Source: Planctomycetota bacterium (GTDB lineage Bacteria; Planctomycetota; Planctomycetia; Pirellulales; PNKZ01). Taken from it: DNA of 40,955 nucleotides. Below are positions 25,065 to 35,648 of this stretch, piece after piece. The DNA is taken from assembly GCA_018242585.1 (NCBI GenBank), contig JAFEBQ010000001.1:1-40955 (forward strand), in the 5' to 3' direction. The translations under genes were made by a program, and so were the position numbers. The notes beneath the pieces are model-generated. The model did not search any database. It saw only the letters and a list, made by a program, of their open reading frames with translations, and was not told the DNA's origin. Every line of letters begins with the position of its first letter. Position 1 is the first letter of the stretch.

Positions 25065-25867
25065 GAGCGCTTCTCCGACCCGGCGGCCGGCGCTGGCTTG
25101 GCTTCGGCATCGCCGGCCGAAGCTTGCGTGCCTGCCACGTCGCCGCTCGGCTCTTTCAGCACCACCTCAAGTTGCTTGCGCAGGGTGATCATCTGGGCCG
25201 TCACCGCGGTGTTGAACGTGCCGCGCGGCTTGCCCCGGCGGTCGAACAGCGTGAGCCGCTCGGTGTGAACCTTTTTGTCGATCGGCATCTGGAACACCGA
25301 CTGGCACAACTGCTTGATGTCCGAAAAATCGCCGGTCAGAAACAGCCAGCGCCGCTCGTCGGCCTCGAACGCCTTGGCATAGCGTTGCAAGACCTCGGAA
25401 GTGTCGTTGTCGGGGTCGACCGTGATGCTGACAATCAGCACGTCCTTGTCGGATAGTTCCTTTTGCAAATCGGACAGAGCCACATTGATCTGGCGACAAG
25501 GCCCCGTGCAACTGGCGAAGAAGTAGCTTCCCAACCAGACACGGTCCTTCAGTTCGGCCACGCTAAACTCACGCCCCGAGCGCTCGGTGAACTTCAAAGC
25601 AGCCAGATCCTGCAATGCCGCCGGTTTGACGGCCTCGGCGCTGACCTCGGCGGCCGGAGCCGACGTGGTGTGGCTGGCCGGGACCACGGCGATCGGCGAA
25701 GTGCTGCCTGGGCCGAATGCTCGTAGCGCGTCCTCGGGCGTGTAACGTCCCGAGTCGGCCGTGGTTTTTTCCTGGGCCAGGTTGCGAATCCGCCAGGCCG
25801 AATAGAAGCCATACGCTCCCACGGCCAGCACCAGCACCGTCAGCCACACCCGCACCATCGTGCTCAT
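25061..25867 (-). CDS. SCO1/SenC family copper chaperone
   Basis: This 268-residue membrane-tethered thioredoxin-fold protein is expected to deliver copper to the CuA site of CoxB. One N-terminal helix (about 7-24) is followed by a long linker, then the SCO domain. The copper ligands are Cys120 and Cys124 in CTGPC (the CxxxC motif) and His201 in KKVHTERL, and the strand VLIVSITVDPDNDT is typical. A charged Ala/Pro tail ends the protein. ATG 25867 overlaps the permease stop by four bases (ATGA), and its stop overlaps DUF420. Its place inside the cox cluster supports a role in oxidase maturation. Upstream frame extension is out of frame with the permease gene and can be ignored. Confidence 0.93.
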   Translation of the reverse strand: MSTMVRVWLTVLVLAVGAYGFYSAWRIRNLAQEKTTADSGRYTPEDALRAFGPGSTSPIAVVPASHTTSAPAAEVSAEAVKPAALQDLAALKFTERSGREFSVAELKDRVWLGSYFFASCTGPCRQINVALSDLQKELSDKDVLIVSITVDPDNDTSEVLQRYAKAFEADERRWLFLTGDFSDIKQLCQSVFQMPIDKKVHTERLTLFDRRGKPRGTFNTAVTAQMITLRKQLEVVLKEPSGDVAGTQASAGDAEAKPAPAAGSEKRS

Positions 25868-26727
25868 AACAAGTCTCCTTTGGTTCGCGTGCGGGTCATG
25901 CGACACGCCACGGCGAACGCGATTGCCGCGAACAGGAACGTCACCCCCCAGCTCGTGGCGGCGCTCGGCAGATCGGCGAGCAAGCCAGCCGCGCGGGGTT
26001 GCGATCCATAGATCAAATGTCGAAGCGCGCTCACGCCGTAGGTCAATGGGTTCGCCGCGCCGAGCCAACGCAGGCTGCCATGCTCGACGGGGAAAAATGC
26101 TCCCGACAGCAGCCACATCGGCATCAGGAAGACGTTCATCATAGCATGGAACCCCTGGGTCGAGTCCATCCGCCAGGCCATGATAAAACCGACCGCCGCC
26201 AAGGCGAACGAGATGGCAAATGTCAGTAGCCCAATCAGCGCCACGCTTTGCAACGTGTAGCGCAAACCCAGCAGGGGACCGAGCGCCAGAAAAATCAACG
26301 CTTGCAGCGTCGCGATCGACGCGGCGCCGAGCACTTTGCCAGCCACGATCGACCAACCCGGAATCGGCGCGACAAGAACGGCTTGCAGAAAACCTTCGCG
26401 CCGGTCCTCGATGATCGAGATCGTGGCGAAAATGGCGGTGAACAGCAGAATCAGCACCAACGTGCCGGGAAAGAAATACTCCGTGTAGCTGACGGCGTCG
26501 GCCGCTCCCGAGGCGCCGCCGGCGTCGGCCATTTTGAACGTCGGGCTCAGCCCAGCGCCAAACAATAGCCAGAAGATGATCGGTTGCCCCAGCGCGCCGA
26601 ACACTCGATTGCGCTGCCGCACAAAGCGCAACATCTCGCGCCCGGCGAGCGCCAGCGCAGCCCTCACCGGCTGCACTCCTTGCGGAGTGGTCGTCGTCGC
26701 AGGTTGTTCGGCGGTTAGTGTCGGCAT
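25864..26727 (-). CDS. ABC-2 type transporter permease
   Basis: A 287-residue inner-membrane protein with about six helices (around 43-60, 85-107, 127-150, 160-185, 197-215 and 258-277). The ABC-2 marks are QPIIFWLLFGAGL, the cytoplasmic turn EDRREGFLQAVLVAPI and NPLTYGVSALRHLIYG. With the ATPase encoded just upstream it forms an exporter. Its position between coxD and SCO is like NosFY or CcmAB sets, which serve copper or heme delivery, but the cargo is not visible in the sequence. Its stop overlaps SCO; 152 bases with repeats separate it from the ATPase gene. A drug-export role is the alternative, given that ABC-2 permeases vary widely. Confidence 0.88.
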   Translation of the reverse strand: MPTLTAEQPATTTTPQGVQPVRAALALAGREMLRFVRQRNRVFGALGQPIIFWLLFGAGLSPTFKMADAGGASGAADAVSYTEYFFPGTLVLILLFTAIFATISIIEDRREGFLQAVLVAPIPGWSIVAGKVLGAASIATLQALIFLALGPLLGLRYTLQSVALIGLLTFAISFALAAVGFIMAWRMDSTQGFHAMMNVFLMPMWLLSGAFFPVEHGSLRWLGAANPLTYGVSALRHLIYGSQPRAAGLLADLPSAATSWGVTFLFAAIAFAVACRMTRTRTKGDLL

Positions 26728-26744
26728 GTTGTCTCAGGCGGCAA

Positions 26745-26788
26745 CGATCAACACCCCTCCCTTGCAGGGAGGGGCAGGGGGGAGGGTA
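26745..26788. repeat. Dispersed C/G-rich hairpin repeat, copy 2
   Basis: Matches 7412-7454 except at three positions and one extra G. The hairpin is CCCCTCCCTTGCAGGGAGGGG with a GGGGGG-rich tail. It sits in the 152-base gap between the ABC permease and ATPase genes. Confidence 0.85.
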
Positions 26789-26811
26789 GCAGCGCCGCAC
26801 CAGCTTGCGGC

Positions 26812-26870
26812 GTGACCCTCATCCGGCGGCTAGCGCCGCCACCTTCTCCCGGGGGGAGAAGGGTTCGTGG
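26812..26870. repeat. Second interspersed palindrome (CTTCTCCC / GGGAGAAG type)
   Basis: The unit GACCCTCATCC, GGCGGCTAGCGCCGCC, CTTCTCCCGGGGGGAGAAG has two hairpins in a row. It resembles scattered repeats I recall from other bacterial genomes. It lies 23 bases from the copy of the other repeat. Confidence 0.7.
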
Positions 26871-26879
26871 TTGGCGTTT

Positions 26880-27818
26880 TCATGTCGGTAACGCCGGGCT
26901 TTCCAGGCGATGCCCCGTGCGGTTGATGAACACATCTTCGAGCGTGGGCCGGCCCAGCGTGATCGACGTCAGCCGCTCGCGAAACTCAGCGATCAGGCGT
27001 GGCAACAGTTGCTCGCCCCCGTCAGCCTGCACGCGGATTTGGCCATCGACCACGACGGCTTCGATCCCGAGTTGTTGCCGAATGTCGCGGGCCAGCCGCG
27101 CGGGATCGGCCGCGTCGATCGTGATCAGGTCCGCGCCGACCGTGGCTCGCAAGGCGTCGGGCGTGTCGAGGGCCACGATGTTGCCACCGTCCATGATCGC
27201 CAAACGATCGACCTGGTTGGCTTCTTCGAGCAGGTGCGTCGTCAGCACCACGGTCGTCCCGTCCCGCTCGCGCAGTTCGACGAGCAACTGCCACAGATCG
27301 GCCCGCGCCGCCGGATCGAGCCCGGTGCTCGGCTCGTCAAGCAACAATACAGCCGGGCGGTGGAGCAGCCCTTTGGCCAACTCAACGCGTCGCCGCAGGC
27401 CGCCGGACAATCGCTCGACCAGTTCGCCCGCTCGATCGGCCACGCCGAATCGCTCGAGCATGGCGTCGGTCGCTTGTCGCAAGCGCGACCCCGTCAGCCC
27501 CACCAGTGGCCCGTGGAACGTCAGGTTCTCGCGAACCGTCAACTTGCGGTCCAGGCTCGGCGCCTGAAACACCACGCCCAGATGCTGACGGACTTGCGTC
27601 GTCTGGCGCGCCACATCGAAACCCGCCACGGTAATCGAACCTTGCTGCACCGGCAGCAGGGTCGAGATTAGGCGAAACAGCGTGGTCTTGCCCGAGCCGT
27701 TGGGTCCAAGCAAGGCGAACAACTCGCCCGCCGCGATCCGCAGATCGATGCCGACCAGCGCGCGGCGCGAACCGTATTGATGCACCACCTGGCAAGCGTG
27801 AATCGCGGCAGCAGGCAT
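26880..27818 (-). CDS. ABC transporter ATP-binding protein
   Basis: A 312-residue ATPase of the exporter type (CcmA/NodI/DrrA-like). It shows Walker A GPNGSGKT (38-45), Q-loop VVFQAPSLD, signature LSGGLRRRVELAKGL (137-151), Walker B VLLLDEP (157-163) and H-loop TTHLLEEA (His195). A C-terminal domain of about 90 residues (from about 225) is the DrrA-like extension and ends LEDVFINRTGHRL. It energises the permease encoded next. The ATG is three bases after the coxD stop, so it is clearly part of the oxidase operon. The cargo is unknown; heme-, copper- or lipid-related export are all possible. Confidence 0.93.
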   Translation of the reverse strand: MPAAAIHACQVVHQYGSRRALVGIDLRIAAGELFALLGPNGSGKTTLFRLISTLLPVQQGSITVAGFDVARQTTQVRQHLGVVFQAPSLDRKLTVRENLTFHGPLVGLTGSRLRQATDAMLERFGVADRAGELVERLSGGLRRRVELAKGLLHRPAVLLLDEPSTGLDPAARADLWQLLVELRERDGTTVVLTTHLLEEANQVDRLAIMDGGNIVALDTPDALRATVGADLITIDAADPARLARDIRQQLGIEAVVVDGQIRVQADGGEQLLPRLIAEFRERLTSITLGRPTLEDVFINRTGHRLESPALPT

Positions 27819-27821
27819 TAC

Positions 27822-28295
27822 TTAGTGACCAGAGTGTCCGCCGGCGGCGGCAGGTCCCTTGCCCGCTTCGTCGTGATGAACCGGGGCGGCGTTCTCGATC
27901 GCCGTCGCGTCTTTCAGGGTGCCGATCTGGGCCCGGCGTTCGGGCGAGTAACGGCGCATGCGCAACCCGACGTCCGGCACCAGGGCCAACACCAGGAACA
28001 GCGACATGATCGAAGCCGGAATCGTCAGCACGTACTTCCAGTCGGCCTCGGATTTCAAGTGCATGAAGAACAGCATCACCAACAGGGCCTTGGTGCATGA
28101 GACGAGCATCATGAACACCCAGCCAACCGCCGGCGTGTCGCCCCAGCGCTCGTGCCAGAAGTCGGAATAGGTCATGAACGAGCAAGTTGTCAGCGCGCAC
28201 AACGCAATGAAGACGTAAATGTACTTGGCCAAGCCGCCGTGGCCGTGCGCGTCGTGCCCAGCGTCGTGGTGACCGTGATCGTGAGTCGAATCCAT
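27822..28295 (-). CDS. coxD: Cytochrome c oxidase subunit IV (prokaryotic type), His-rich ends
   Basis: A 157-residue protein with three membrane helices (about 25-43, 60-78 and 90-109) and the pattern YIYVFIALCALTTCSF, MMLVSCTKALLVMLFFMHLK and LTIPASIMSLFLVLAL of the bacterial oxidase subunit IV family. These small subunits steady the oxidase complex. Both ends are unusually His-rich: HDHGHHDAGHDAHGHGG at the front and HHDEAGKG...HSGH at the end, as in CoxA and CoxC of this cluster. ATG 28295 is the first Met of the family region. The symbol is by analogy with bacterial cox operons. Confidence 0.85.
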   Translation of the reverse strand: MDSTHDHGHHDAGHDAHGHGGLAKYIYVFIALCALTTCSFMTYSDFWHERWGDTPAVGWVFMMLVSCTKALLVMLFFMHLKSEADWKYVLTIPASIMSLFLVLALVPDVGLRMRRYSPERRAQIGTLKDATAIENAAPVHHDEAGKGPAAAGGHSGH

Positions 28296-28359
28296 AATAC
28301 AAAGTCCTCGGACAAGCCGATGGTGAGCGAGTTTTGTGTATTGAGTTTTTCTTTAGCCT

Positions 28360-28374
28360 CCGGTCAATGACCGG
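28360..28374. repeat. CCGGTCA-A-TGACCGG palindrome
   Basis: A perfect 15-base palindrome flanked by CCT and GGG, in the 93-base gap between coxC and coxD. Similar CCCCCGGTCATTGACCGGGGG units occur as dispersed repeats in related genomes (from memory). On the minus strand it could also weaken transcription after coxC, but no U-run follows. Confidence 0.55.
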
Positions 28375-28388
28375 GGGTCAATGCAACA

Positions 28389-29426
28389 CTAGAACAAGTA
28401 CAACAAAGGAAACAGAAAGATCCAGACCAGGTCGACAAAGTGCCAGTACAGACCAACATTCTCGATCGCGCCGGCAAAGTGTTCATCCATCCGATAGGTC
28501 AGCATCAGGGCAAAGGCGATCAGGCCGACCAGCACGTGAACAGCGTGAAATCCCGTCAGCACAAAGTAGGTGCTGGCCCACATGTTGCCCCCCGGAATCA
28601 CGATCGGCAGCTTGAGCCAATGGTACTTGTCATTTAAGCCGTGCAGCGACTCCTTGGAGCCGTGGTGGGGCAGCGGCATGATCTCCGCCGCCAGGCGCAC
28701 CATCTCGCCAAGATCGGACGAGCCGCCACGATCTTTCAGGTTCAACAACATCTTGTATTGCGCCACCTCTTCCTGCTCGGCATCGGTCAGTGCAGGCTTC
28801 GTGGCCTTTTCACCCGGCTTGAGCGTCTTGGCCTCGGCTTCGAACTCTTCTTGTTTTTTGAGCAAAGGCGCGACGCTATTGGTGCGATCCTTGATCAACA
28901 CATCAACGCGCGTCCGAACGGCCGAACCATACATCAGGTCGGCCTTCTCGTAGATCGGGCTGCGCGGATAGGCCGGGTGAATGCCGTGGGCGAACTTGGC
29001 GTTGTACTCGTAGCCCTTCACCCCCAAGAACACGCACCCCAGCGCCAACGTCAGCGCCATCCACCCCTTGGCGGCCTGGGCCTTGCCAGAGCGGGCCATT
29101 TCCAGGCAGAGCACGATCGTCACGCTGGAGCAGATCAGCACGAACGTGTTGAACGCGCCGATCGGCTCGCTGAGGTGTACCGCATGTGGCACCGGCCACG
29201 TGGCGGCGCCGAACCGCAGCACGATGTACGTGCCGATCAGGCCAGCGAAGAACATGATTTCCGTCGACAGGAACAGCCACATGAACAGCTTGCCATTCGG
29301 CAACGGCAGGGCCGGCTGGTATTGCAACTTCAAATGCCCATGTCCACCCGAATGATCGTGGCCATCGGAATGACCATGTCCATGATCCCCGTGGCCGTGT
29401 CCAGTATCGTGAGCGATCGTTGCCAT
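28389..29426 (-). CDS. coxC: Cytochrome c oxidase subunit III with large insert
   Basis: A 345-residue membrane subunit with the oxidase III marks [20 protein letters not shown] (48-67), [13 protein letters not shown] (91-103), [22 protein letters not shown] (120-141), [11 protein letters not shown] (291-301) and [22 protein letters not shown] (323-344). The N-terminus has 13 His residues in its first 31. Between helices 3 and 4 is a charged insert of about 120 residues (150-272), with a Glu/Lys-rich helix-like stretch, not found in usual subunit III. The first two helices of the long form are absent, as in shorter five-helix forms. It is nine bases from the ctaB stop on the same strand. Confidence 0.93.
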   Translation of the reverse strand: MATIAHDTGHGHGDHGHGHSDGHDHSGGHGHLKLQYQPALPLPNGKLFMWLFLSTEIMFFAGLIGTYIVLRFGAATWPVPHAVHLSEPIGAFNTFVLICSSVTIVLCLEMARSGKAQAAKGWMALTLALGCVFLGVKGYEYNAKFAHGIHPAYPRSPIYEKADLMYGSAVRTRVDVLIKDRTNSVAPLLKKQEEFEAEAKTLKPGEKATKPALTDAEQEEVAQYKMLLNLKDRGGSSDLGEMVRLAAEIMPLPHHGSKESLHGLNDKYHWLKLPIVIPGGNMWASTYFVLTGFHAVHVLVGLIAFALMLTYRMDEHFAGAIENVGLYWHFVDLVWIFLFPLLYLF

Positions 29427-29435
29427 AAGAATTCT

Positions 29436-30410
29436 TTACAGAGTGCCAAACGGACCCAGAATCAACATCAACAACAGCGACGGCAGGTAAACCAGCGAGG
29501 CCCGCAACAGCCAGCGCGCCGACCGCTCGTCGGGCCGGACCAAAAACGTCACGGCACAGGCCAACTGCGCCAGCCCGAGCACCAGCGCCCAGACCACGTA
29601 GTGCAGCCCGGCCAGATGCGTCACCGCCGGCAACAAGCTAACCGGCACCAACAAGAGCGCGGCACAGACGGCCTGCAAGCCGGCGGCGCGCCCGGTGCGG
29701 TCAACCACCGGCAACATCTTCATCCCCGCCGCGGCGTAGTCCTCGCGATACAGCCAGGCAATCGCCATGAAGTGTGGAAACTGCCAGAGCAACACCACGC
29801 CGAACAAGCCAAACGCGGCCAGGTTCCAATGTCCATCAACGGCCGACCAACCCATCAGGATCGGCATCGCGCCGGCGACCGCACCGACCGCGGTATTCAA
29901 CGTCGACCGCACTTTCATCGGCGTATAGACAACGACATACAGCAGCCACGTGATCAGGCCAAGAAGCGCCGTCGTCGGCCGCACCATCAGCCACAGGTAA
30001 CCAACGCCCGACAGGCCCGTGAGCGCGACGAAGAACAATCCCTCGGCACTCGACAACCGCCCCGCCGCCAGCGGTCGATCGACCGTGCGCCGCATGCGGC
30101 GGTCCAAATCGCGTTCAAGCCAGTGATTGGCGGCGCTGGCGCTACTGGCCACCAGGGCCGTCCCGATCAGGGCATGCACCAGCAGCGTCAAGTCCGGCGC
30201 GTTCCAGCGCGCCAGGAAGCCCGCCACCAGCACCGTGAACAGTTCCAGGATCGCGATCCGCGGCTTGCACAGTTCGACGTAATCGCGCACGCGGAGCGAC
30301 CAAGGATACCGCGCGTCGACCGCGGGACTGTGGCCGGCGAGCATTTCGCGAGAGTCCAACATGCCAGCTTCGATGGCGCTCGATTCGAGCAGCGAGGAGG
30401 CATTGCTCAT
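29436..30410 (-). CDS. ctaB: Protoheme IX farnesyltransferase (heme O synthase)
   Basis: A 324-residue UbiA-family enzyme that adds a farnesyl tail to heme B to give heme O, the step before heme A. The first metal motif is NHWLERDLDRRMRRT with RPLAAGR after it (residues about 95-118), and the second loop has YREDYAAAGMKMLP. About eight or nine membrane helices are present. The first 40 residues are a hydrophilic extension. ATG 30410 overlaps the ctaA stop by four bases (ATGA). It matches the A-type oxidase in the same cluster, which needs heme A. Confidence 0.95.
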   Translation of the reverse strand: MSNASSLLESSAIEAGMLDSREMLAGHSPAVDARYPWSLRVRDYVELCKPRIAILELFTVLVAGFLARWNAPDLTLLVHALIGTALVASSASAANHWLERDLDRRMRRTVDRPLAAGRLSSAEGLFFVALTGLSGVGYLWLMVRPTTALLGLITWLLYVVVYTPMKVRSTLNTAVGAVAGAMPILMGWSAVDGHWNLAAFGLFGVVLLWQFPHFMAIAWLYREDYAAAGMKMLPVVDRTGRAAGLQAVCAALLLVPVSLLPAVTHLAGLHYVVWALVLGLAQLACAVTFLVRPDERSARWLLRASLVYLPSLLLMLILGPFGTL

Positions 30411-31420
30411 AGCGCCACCCCCAGTTTGAGCGAGCGCAGTTCAATGTGCGGCGCATCGCCACGCACCAGGCGGAACGAACGGAGCGCCAACACGCCCGAG
30501 GTGGCCAGAATCAACGAGCCGACGGCCACGTGGGCCGTGGTGACGGTGGCTTGCAGCAACCCTTCCTGGGCAATCACGTAATCCTCGGCCAGGCTCAGCC
30601 AATGCATCCAGGTGGGCCAACCGAAATTGGTCACCCAGGTCGCACACCCCAGCACCAATTGCACCAGCAACAAGGCAACCAGCGCCGCGGCCGGTCGCGC
30701 CAGCAACCGCTCGCCGGCAAAGCTGCGCCGCACGCAGACAAAGGCCAATACGATGTGCGCCGTCAGGGCCAAGGCCAGCAGCAAATGGAACCAGACAATG
30801 ACTTCAAACTGGCTGGGAGTGAAGCCCAACGACAAATGCCGCAGGTGGGCGCCGACAATAATCTGCAGATAAGCAAGCAGGGCGGTCAACGACGCCAGTC
30901 GATGGAGTTTGCCACCGGCGTGATTTATCACCGGTTGCGCCTCACTCCGCCAATACTTGGAGGTGAAGGCCGCCATCGCCGCCGCCAGGGCAAAGTACAA
31001 CGGCCCAACGCAGGCATGCAGGCGAGCCAGCGTCCGGGCGTCGAGCGTCACGCGCATGCCGCCAATCACGGCCTGCACGCACACGACGCCCAACAGCGCC
31101 AGCGAAAACCAATGGACCCAATTGCGACGATCGCGACGCCAGGCTAGCCAAGCAAGCGCAATCGTCATCAACCCAACCGGCGTGACCAACAAGCGATGGC
31201 CGTGCTCGATGAACAGATCGAACGGCCCGGTCAGCCAAGTGACCCAAGGATACCGCAGCGGGTTGTACCCATAGGTCGTGGGCCAGTCGGGAACCGCCAT
31301 GCCCGCTTCGTGCGTGGTGACCATCGCCCCCACCCAAATCAGCGGGAACGTAGCGCAAACCAGGGCCACACTCAAGCGGTGAAGCCAAGGCGAATCGGTT
31401 TGCGGGACGACGGAGGGCAT
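30407..31420 (-). CDS. ctaA: Heme A synthase
   Basis: A 337-residue membrane enzyme that oxidises the C8 methyl of heme O to make heme A. It has about eight helices and conserved His residues in EHGHRLL, LHACVGPLYF, WFHLLLALALTAH and TTAHVAVGSL. The entrance motif reads GAMVTTHEAGMAVPDWPTTYG, the COX15/CtaA form with His-Glu in the first loop. I chose ATG 31420; a TTG at 31438 is open in frame but lacks a ribosome site. It lies 48 bases after coxA and overlaps ctaB. Confidence 0.92.
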   Translation of the reverse strand: MPSVVPQTDSPWLHRLSVALVCATFPLIWVGAMVTTHEAGMAVPDWPTTYGYNPLRYPWVTWLTGPFDLFIEHGHRLLVTPVGLMTIALAWLAWRRDRRNWVHWFSLALLGVVCVQAVIGGMRVTLDARTLARLHACVGPLYFALAAAMAAFTSKYWRSEAQPVINHAGGKLHRLASLTALLAYLQIIVGAHLRHLSLGFTPSQFEVIVWFHLLLALALTAHIVLAFVCVRRSFAGERLLARPAAALVALLLVQLVLGCATWVTNFGWPTWMHWLSLAEDYVIAQEGLLQATVTTAHVAVGSLILATSGVLALRSFRLVRGDAPHIELRSLKLGVAL

Positions 31421-31468
31421 AGGTTCAACACGGAACAAGCAGACTCAGTTAAGACGACCGGTACACGA

Positions 31469-33268
<1,800 letters not shown>

Positions 33269-33408
33269 GGCTATCCTCAACAGCGCTCGGACACTTGCAC
33301 CTGTGGGTTCCGCCGCACAGCGGACTGATCGTGGGCAAGCTGCCGAACGCTGACGCTGAATGTTTGTCCGTGGTTACTTGATTGCGATTCGTTACGAGAT
33401 TATCTGGC

Positions 33409-34185
33409 TTACTTCGTCGCCGTCTGCTGCCGGCTGATGTTCTCGAGCCAGGCGTTGTACTTGTCGCGCGACTCGACTTTGAGCCGCCCCTTCATCTTGT
33501 AGTGGCCCCAGCCGCACAACTCGGCGCAGACCAGGTCGTACTCGCCCGTTTGCTTGGCCCGGAACCAGACCGGAATCATCATGCCCGGCACGGCGTCCTG
33601 CTTGACGCGCAAGTTGGGCAGGAAGAAGTCGTGCAGCACGTCCATGCTCTTCAGGTTCACAACCACATCCTCGTCGACCGGCAAGTGGAACTCGTTGACC
33701 GCGTAGATGTCGTCGGGCGTGTCGAACTTGTTGTCCGGGCCGGGGTAGCGGAACCGCCACTCGAACTGCCGGGCCATCACTTCCAAGGTGGCGGGCACAT
33801 TCGGCCGGCGCATCTTCACGTCGGCCCAGGCGTTCATCTGGTAAATGGCAATGAACAGCAACGTCGCCGCCGGCAGAATCGTCCAGACGACTTCCAGGTT
33901 GTGGCTGCCGTGGGTGAACTTGACCGGCTCGGGGTTGCTGCTGGCATCGTACTTCCACAAGAACCAAACCAGCGCGCCCTCGGTGACAATGAACACCAGG
34001 CCGGTGAGAATCAGAATGAAGTTCCACAGGTGGTCAATCTGCCAGCCGTGCTCCGAGATATCGACCGGCAGCCACATGGCGCCGCTGGCTCCCCAGACAA
34101 ATGAGCCCACGCCGAGCACCGGCACCAGCAAGAACAGCAAGCTCCAATAACGTCCCACCGTCAGTCTCCGCAAAAAGTTCGTCAC
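33409..34185 (-). CDS. coxB: Cytochrome c oxidase subunit II (CuA)
   Basis: A 258-residue subunit that takes electrons from the donor and passes them to CoxA. Two helices (about 12-33 and 52-75), preceded by a basic N-terminus, and a third (about 97-118), lead to an outer cupredoxin domain. The CuA ligands are His185 (MDVLHDF), Cys220, Glu222, Cys224, His228 and Met231 in CAELCGWGHYKM. The aromatic patch is QFEWRFRYPG (140-149). There is no fused cytochrome c domain, so a separate donor is needed; the cytochrome and copper genes upstream are candidates. The start is GTG with a weak ribosome site. Confidence 0.96.
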   Translation of the reverse strand: MTNFLRRLTVGRYWSLLFLLVPVLGVGSFVWGASGAMWLPVDISEHGWQIDHLWNFILILTGLVFIVTEGALVWFLWKYDASSNPEPVKFTHGSHNLEVVWTILPAATLLFIAIYQMNAWADVKMRRPNVPATLEVMARQFEWRFRYPGPDNKFDTPDDIYAVNEFHLPVDEDVVVNLKSMDVLHDFFLPNLRVKQDAVPGMMIPVWFRAKQTGEYDLVCAELCGWGHYKMKGRLKVESRDKYNAWLENISRQQTATK

Positions 34186-34277
34186 GCCCGGCGGTTGACC
34201 CAGGCGGCTGGTTTCTCGGGGTGTTCTCTCTTGTCGAGCGCCGTGGCGCGCGAAGCGGTCCTAGTTAATCCAAGGAA

Positions 34278-35579
34278 TTAGTTGTGTGCCCGTCCGGCGG
34301 TCGGGCTCGCCGCAGCCGACGTCAAACGCTGGTCATAAGGAAGCAGCCGCACGTAATCGACCAACTGCCAAATTTCGGTCGGCGTCAACGACTTGCCACC
34401 GGCGGGCATCGGGGTGCCGGCAATGCCAGCGTGAACCCGCCGATAGGTGTCCGTCATGTTGCGGCCAAAGCGATACAGCCCTTGCCGCAAGTTGCGTGGT
34501 TGAATCTGCTGCTCGGGGAGCAAGTAAGTTTCGTGCGAAATCTTCAACAGCTCGCGCTTGCCATCGATCTGCTTGCGCAGCGCCTCGCGAGCCGCCGCCT
34601 CGTCCGCGGGCTTCATCCCTGGCGGGGGCTGGAAGTTCCGCAGGTCGTGTTCGAGTGTGGCGATTTCCTTGGGGAGGACCGTTTGCTTCTTTTCCTTGTT
34701 CCACTCGTCGAACAGCAATTCTTCACTGCCATCACCCAGACCATTCGGCCCGTGGCACTTGGCACATTGGGCCTTGGGCCCCTTGAACAACTCGGCGCCC
34801 GCCTTGGCCCAGGCCACGTGGTCGGTGATTTCCGGCTTGGGGGGAATCTGGATCGGGCCGGTCTTATCGTCGGCCCAGTTCTCGGCCAGTGGCGACAATC
34901 CCTCGGTGACGAGGAAGTCACGTGTCAACTCAATCGAGTCGTCGTCAAAGACCTGCGACGCGAGCAGAATCTCCATCTCGCCACGCATGCTCAGATACTT
35001 CACGTATTCGATCAGCGCGTCGCGTTCTTGCTCGGGCAGCAACAGGAACGACGGCATGGCGGTGCCGTTGATCCCTTCACGCAGAGTCCGGTGCAGGTCG
35101 TCATTCGACGGCTTCTGCGCCAATTCGTTGGCCTTGAATTTGTAGACACCCTTGCGGTAATCGCGAGGGTAAGGCGTGAGGAACGCCGCCGTCGGACCAG
35201 CGCCGTCGCCGGTGATGCCGTGACAGTGGGCACAGTGCTGACGATACAACCCGCGCTGTTCACCGTTTTCGTTACTCGACACCGGCCCCGACGCGAGCCG
35301 AATCTTGTAAATGTCCAAGCCGCTTTCGGCGAATACCCAAGGATCGTCCGGCGTGCCGAACAAGGCGTAGAGGGCCGTCGAAATCTTCTTTTCGGCGGCG
35401 ACTTGATTGCCTTCGGCCTTGGGATCGAACAGCTTGGGATCGCGACCTTGCTTGTCCAATCGGAAGCTGACTGGCAGCGGCTTAGTACAGCCGGCCACCA
35501 GGGCGACCGACACCAGCGCCACGCACGCAGTGCCGAGCCAACGGGTCGAACGGTTTTGGATCAAAGAAATGCTCACCAT
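34278..35579 (-). CDS. Diheme cytochrome c lipoprotein
   Basis: A 433-residue exported protein with a lipoprotein leader (LVSVALVAGC, lipid Cys31). Two class I cytochrome c domains carry CAHCH (116-120) and CAKCH (272-276), with axial Met candidates in TAMPSF (Met175) and GTPMPAGG (Met391). The second domain has a long insert (about 285-350) with a charged, Pro-rich helix region. It is anchored in the membrane next to CoxB and is the most direct electron donor to CuA in this cluster, or the partner of an upstream quinol-oxidising complex. ATG 35579 has AGGG five bases upstream. The frame could extend upstream, but the leader fixes the start. Confidence 0.92.
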   Translation of the reverse strand: MVSISLIQNRSTRWLGTACVALVSVALVAGCTKPLPVSFRLDKQGRDPKLFDPKAEGNQVAAEKKISTALYALFGTPDDPWVFAESGLDIYKIRLASGPVSSNENGEQRGLYRQHCAHCHGITGDGAGPTAAFLTPYPRDYRKGVYKFKANELAQKPSNDDLHRTLREGINGTAMPSFLLLPEQERDALIEYVKYLSMRGEMEILLASQVFDDDSIELTRDFLVTEGLSPLAENWADDKTGPIQIPPKPEITDHVAWAKAGAELFKGPKAQCAKCHGPNGLGDGSEELLFDEWNKEKKQTVLPKEIATLEHDLRNFQPPPGMKPADEAAAREALRKQIDGKRELLKISHETYLLPEQQIQPRNLRQGLYRFGRNMTDTYRRVHAGIAGTPMPAGGKSLTPTEIWQLVDYVRLLPYDQRLTSAAASPTAGRAHN

Positions 35580-35648
35580 GAATACCCTATCACCCAGTTC
35601 AGCACGACGACCTTGCGACCTTCGCACCAGCTTGACTTGACTTTGAAC

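Noticed and set aside
25864..27818. Cytochrome c maturation CcmAB
   Set aside because: The permease is of the ABC-2 type and not clearly CcmB, and no other ccm genes are present; kept as a generic exporter.
28641..30581. 646-residue plus-strand frame
   Set aside because: It is antisense to coxC and ctaB, which have strong family motifs; its composition (Arg, Gln, His) is typical of a shadow frame.
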